NCBI GenBank assembly: GCA_016194585.1
Contig: JACQBG010000016.1
Coordinates: 25,765 to 89,764 of the forward strand
Origin: Gemmatimonadota bacterium
GTDB lineage: Bacteria; Gemmatimonadota; Gemmatimonadetes; Gemmatimonadales; Gemmatimonadaceae
Direction: 5' to 3'
DNA: 64,000 nucleotides
The translations under genes were made by a program, and so were the position numbers. The stretch's first letter is position 1. Each line of letters opens with the position of its first letter. This document shows positions 63,488 through 64,000 of this stretch, piece after piece. The notes under the pieces were generated by a model. The model was not told where the DNA came from. It saw nothing but the letters and a program-made list of their open reading frames with translations, and ran no database searches.

Positions 63488-64000
63488 TCAGGCCGTGCCG
63501 CCCACCACCCGCGCCGTCTCCGCGGCGGCCATCATGTCGCGGAAGTACCCCGGCTCCCGTTGCAGCGCCTCCGGCGTCCCATCCTGCTCGATCACGCCGT
63601 GACGCAACACGAGCACTCGCTCGGCGACGATCACCATCGACGGGCGGTGCGCCACGGTGATCGTCGTGCGGCCGGCCGCCACGTCGCGCATCGCGCGTTG
63701 CACGTCGGCCTCGGTGCGGAAGTCGAGGTTCGCCGTCGCTTCGTCGAGCACCAGCACCGCCGGCCGGGCCACGAAGGCGCGCGCGAGCAGGATGCGCTGC
63801 CGTTCGCCGGCGCTCAGCTGCACGCCACGTTCCCCCACGAGCGTGCCGAGCGCCTTGGGGAGCCGCTCCAGCAGGGGCGTGAGACCGGCCAGGCGCGCGG
63901 CGTCCGCCACCTCCTCGTCGCTCGCGTCGAAACGGCCGTATCGGATGTTGTCGGCCATCGAGCCGCGGAACAGAACGCCGTCGACGGCGACGCCGCGCAC
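63488..64000 (-). CDS. ABC transporter ATP-binding domain, C-terminal 170 residues (5' end outside window)
   Basis: This is the end of an ATPase domain. The Q-loop area is GVLFRGSMADNIRYG. The signature is QLSAGERQRILLARAF (the LSGGQ motif is LSAGE here), Walker B VLVLDEATANLD and the switch His in VAHRPSMVIVAERVLVLRHGVIEQDG. The wording VLFRGSMADNIRYG is typical of ABC exporters with fused membrane and ATPase domains (MsbA-like), so the missing part is probably a six-helix membrane domain. The stop is at 63488. Confidence 0.93.
   Translation of the reverse strand: MRGVAVDGVLFRGSMADNIRYGRFDASDEEVADAARLAGLTPLLERLPKALGTLVGERGVQLSAGERQRILLARAFVARPAVLVLDEATANLDFRTEADVQRAMRDVAAGRTTITVAHRPSMVIVAERVLVLRHGVIEQDGTPEALQREPGYFRDMMAAAETARVVGGTA

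Overview
The window is 64 kb of dense, very GC-rich bacterial chromosome. There is no tRNA, rRNA, IS element, prophage or CRISPR array that I can see. The product set suggests a Gram-negative-type environmental bacterium, most likely of the Gemmatimonadota: GatCAB, BshA, a MoxR/Bat operon, several secreted amidohydrolases and a 1,101-residue Asp-box protein. This placement is inferred from gene content and composition, because no database search was possible. Genes run in long trains whose start and stop codons overlap as ATGA or GTGA. GTG starts are common.

Layout. 1-4,000 (minus) holds rimP-nusA-ylxQ-infB, with infB cut by the window edge. The operon has a sigma70-like promoter and a leader that ends in an intrinsic-terminator-like hairpin before rimP. 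A GTGGGA repeat separates it from murA-pgeF (minus); MurA has Asp in place of the catalytic Cys. At 6,267-7,647 (plus) are a membrane protein and a zinc phospholipase-like protein. At 7,617-16,068 (minus) is lipoprotein-serS-histidine kinase-pcrA/uvrD-gatC-gatA-gatB. At 16,174-19,969 (plus) is a roadblock/LC7 protein, a single-domain receiver, two sugar nucleotidyltransferase-type proteins and a WalJ-like hydrolase.

20,036-25,525 contains a secreted Lys/Ala/Met repeat protein, a beta-carbonic anhydrase gene interrupted by one in-frame TAA, a GT4 glycosyltransferase with a polysaccharide deacetylase, and groES-groEL with a perfect CIRCE operator and matching promoter. 25,669-42,090 (minus) is an almost uninterrupted train: M50 peptidase, scpA, scpB, rluB, moxR, DUF58, a BatD-like protein, batA, a batB/batC fusion, a batD/batE fusion, mutL, miaA, bshA, uppP, birA, coaX. 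rpsT has its own promoter and strong terminator. pyrR-pyrB-pyrC, a class II aldolase and a coiled-coil zinc-ribbon protein follow (minus).

47,225-52,921 carries a GT2 glycosyltransferase, a YdjC/ChbG-type deacetylase without a normal start codon, a GT87-type membrane glycosyltransferase, a 58-residue small protein with a strong ribosome binding site, and a hybrid histidine kinase. 52,923-63,409 is a secreted or periplasmic catabolic-looking region: three co-transcribed amidohydrolase-fold proteins (two without the metal-binding HxH), a divergent active-looking amidohydrolase, an amidohydrolase lipoprotein and the Asp-box protein. The window ends inside an ABC transporter ATPase gene.

Most genes are housekeeping. 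The points most worth a second look are the rimP leader, the MurA Cys-to-Asp site, the carbonic anhydrase nonsense codon, the secreted repeat protein, the degenerate amidohydrolase pair, the 58-residue gene and the start-less deacetylase.
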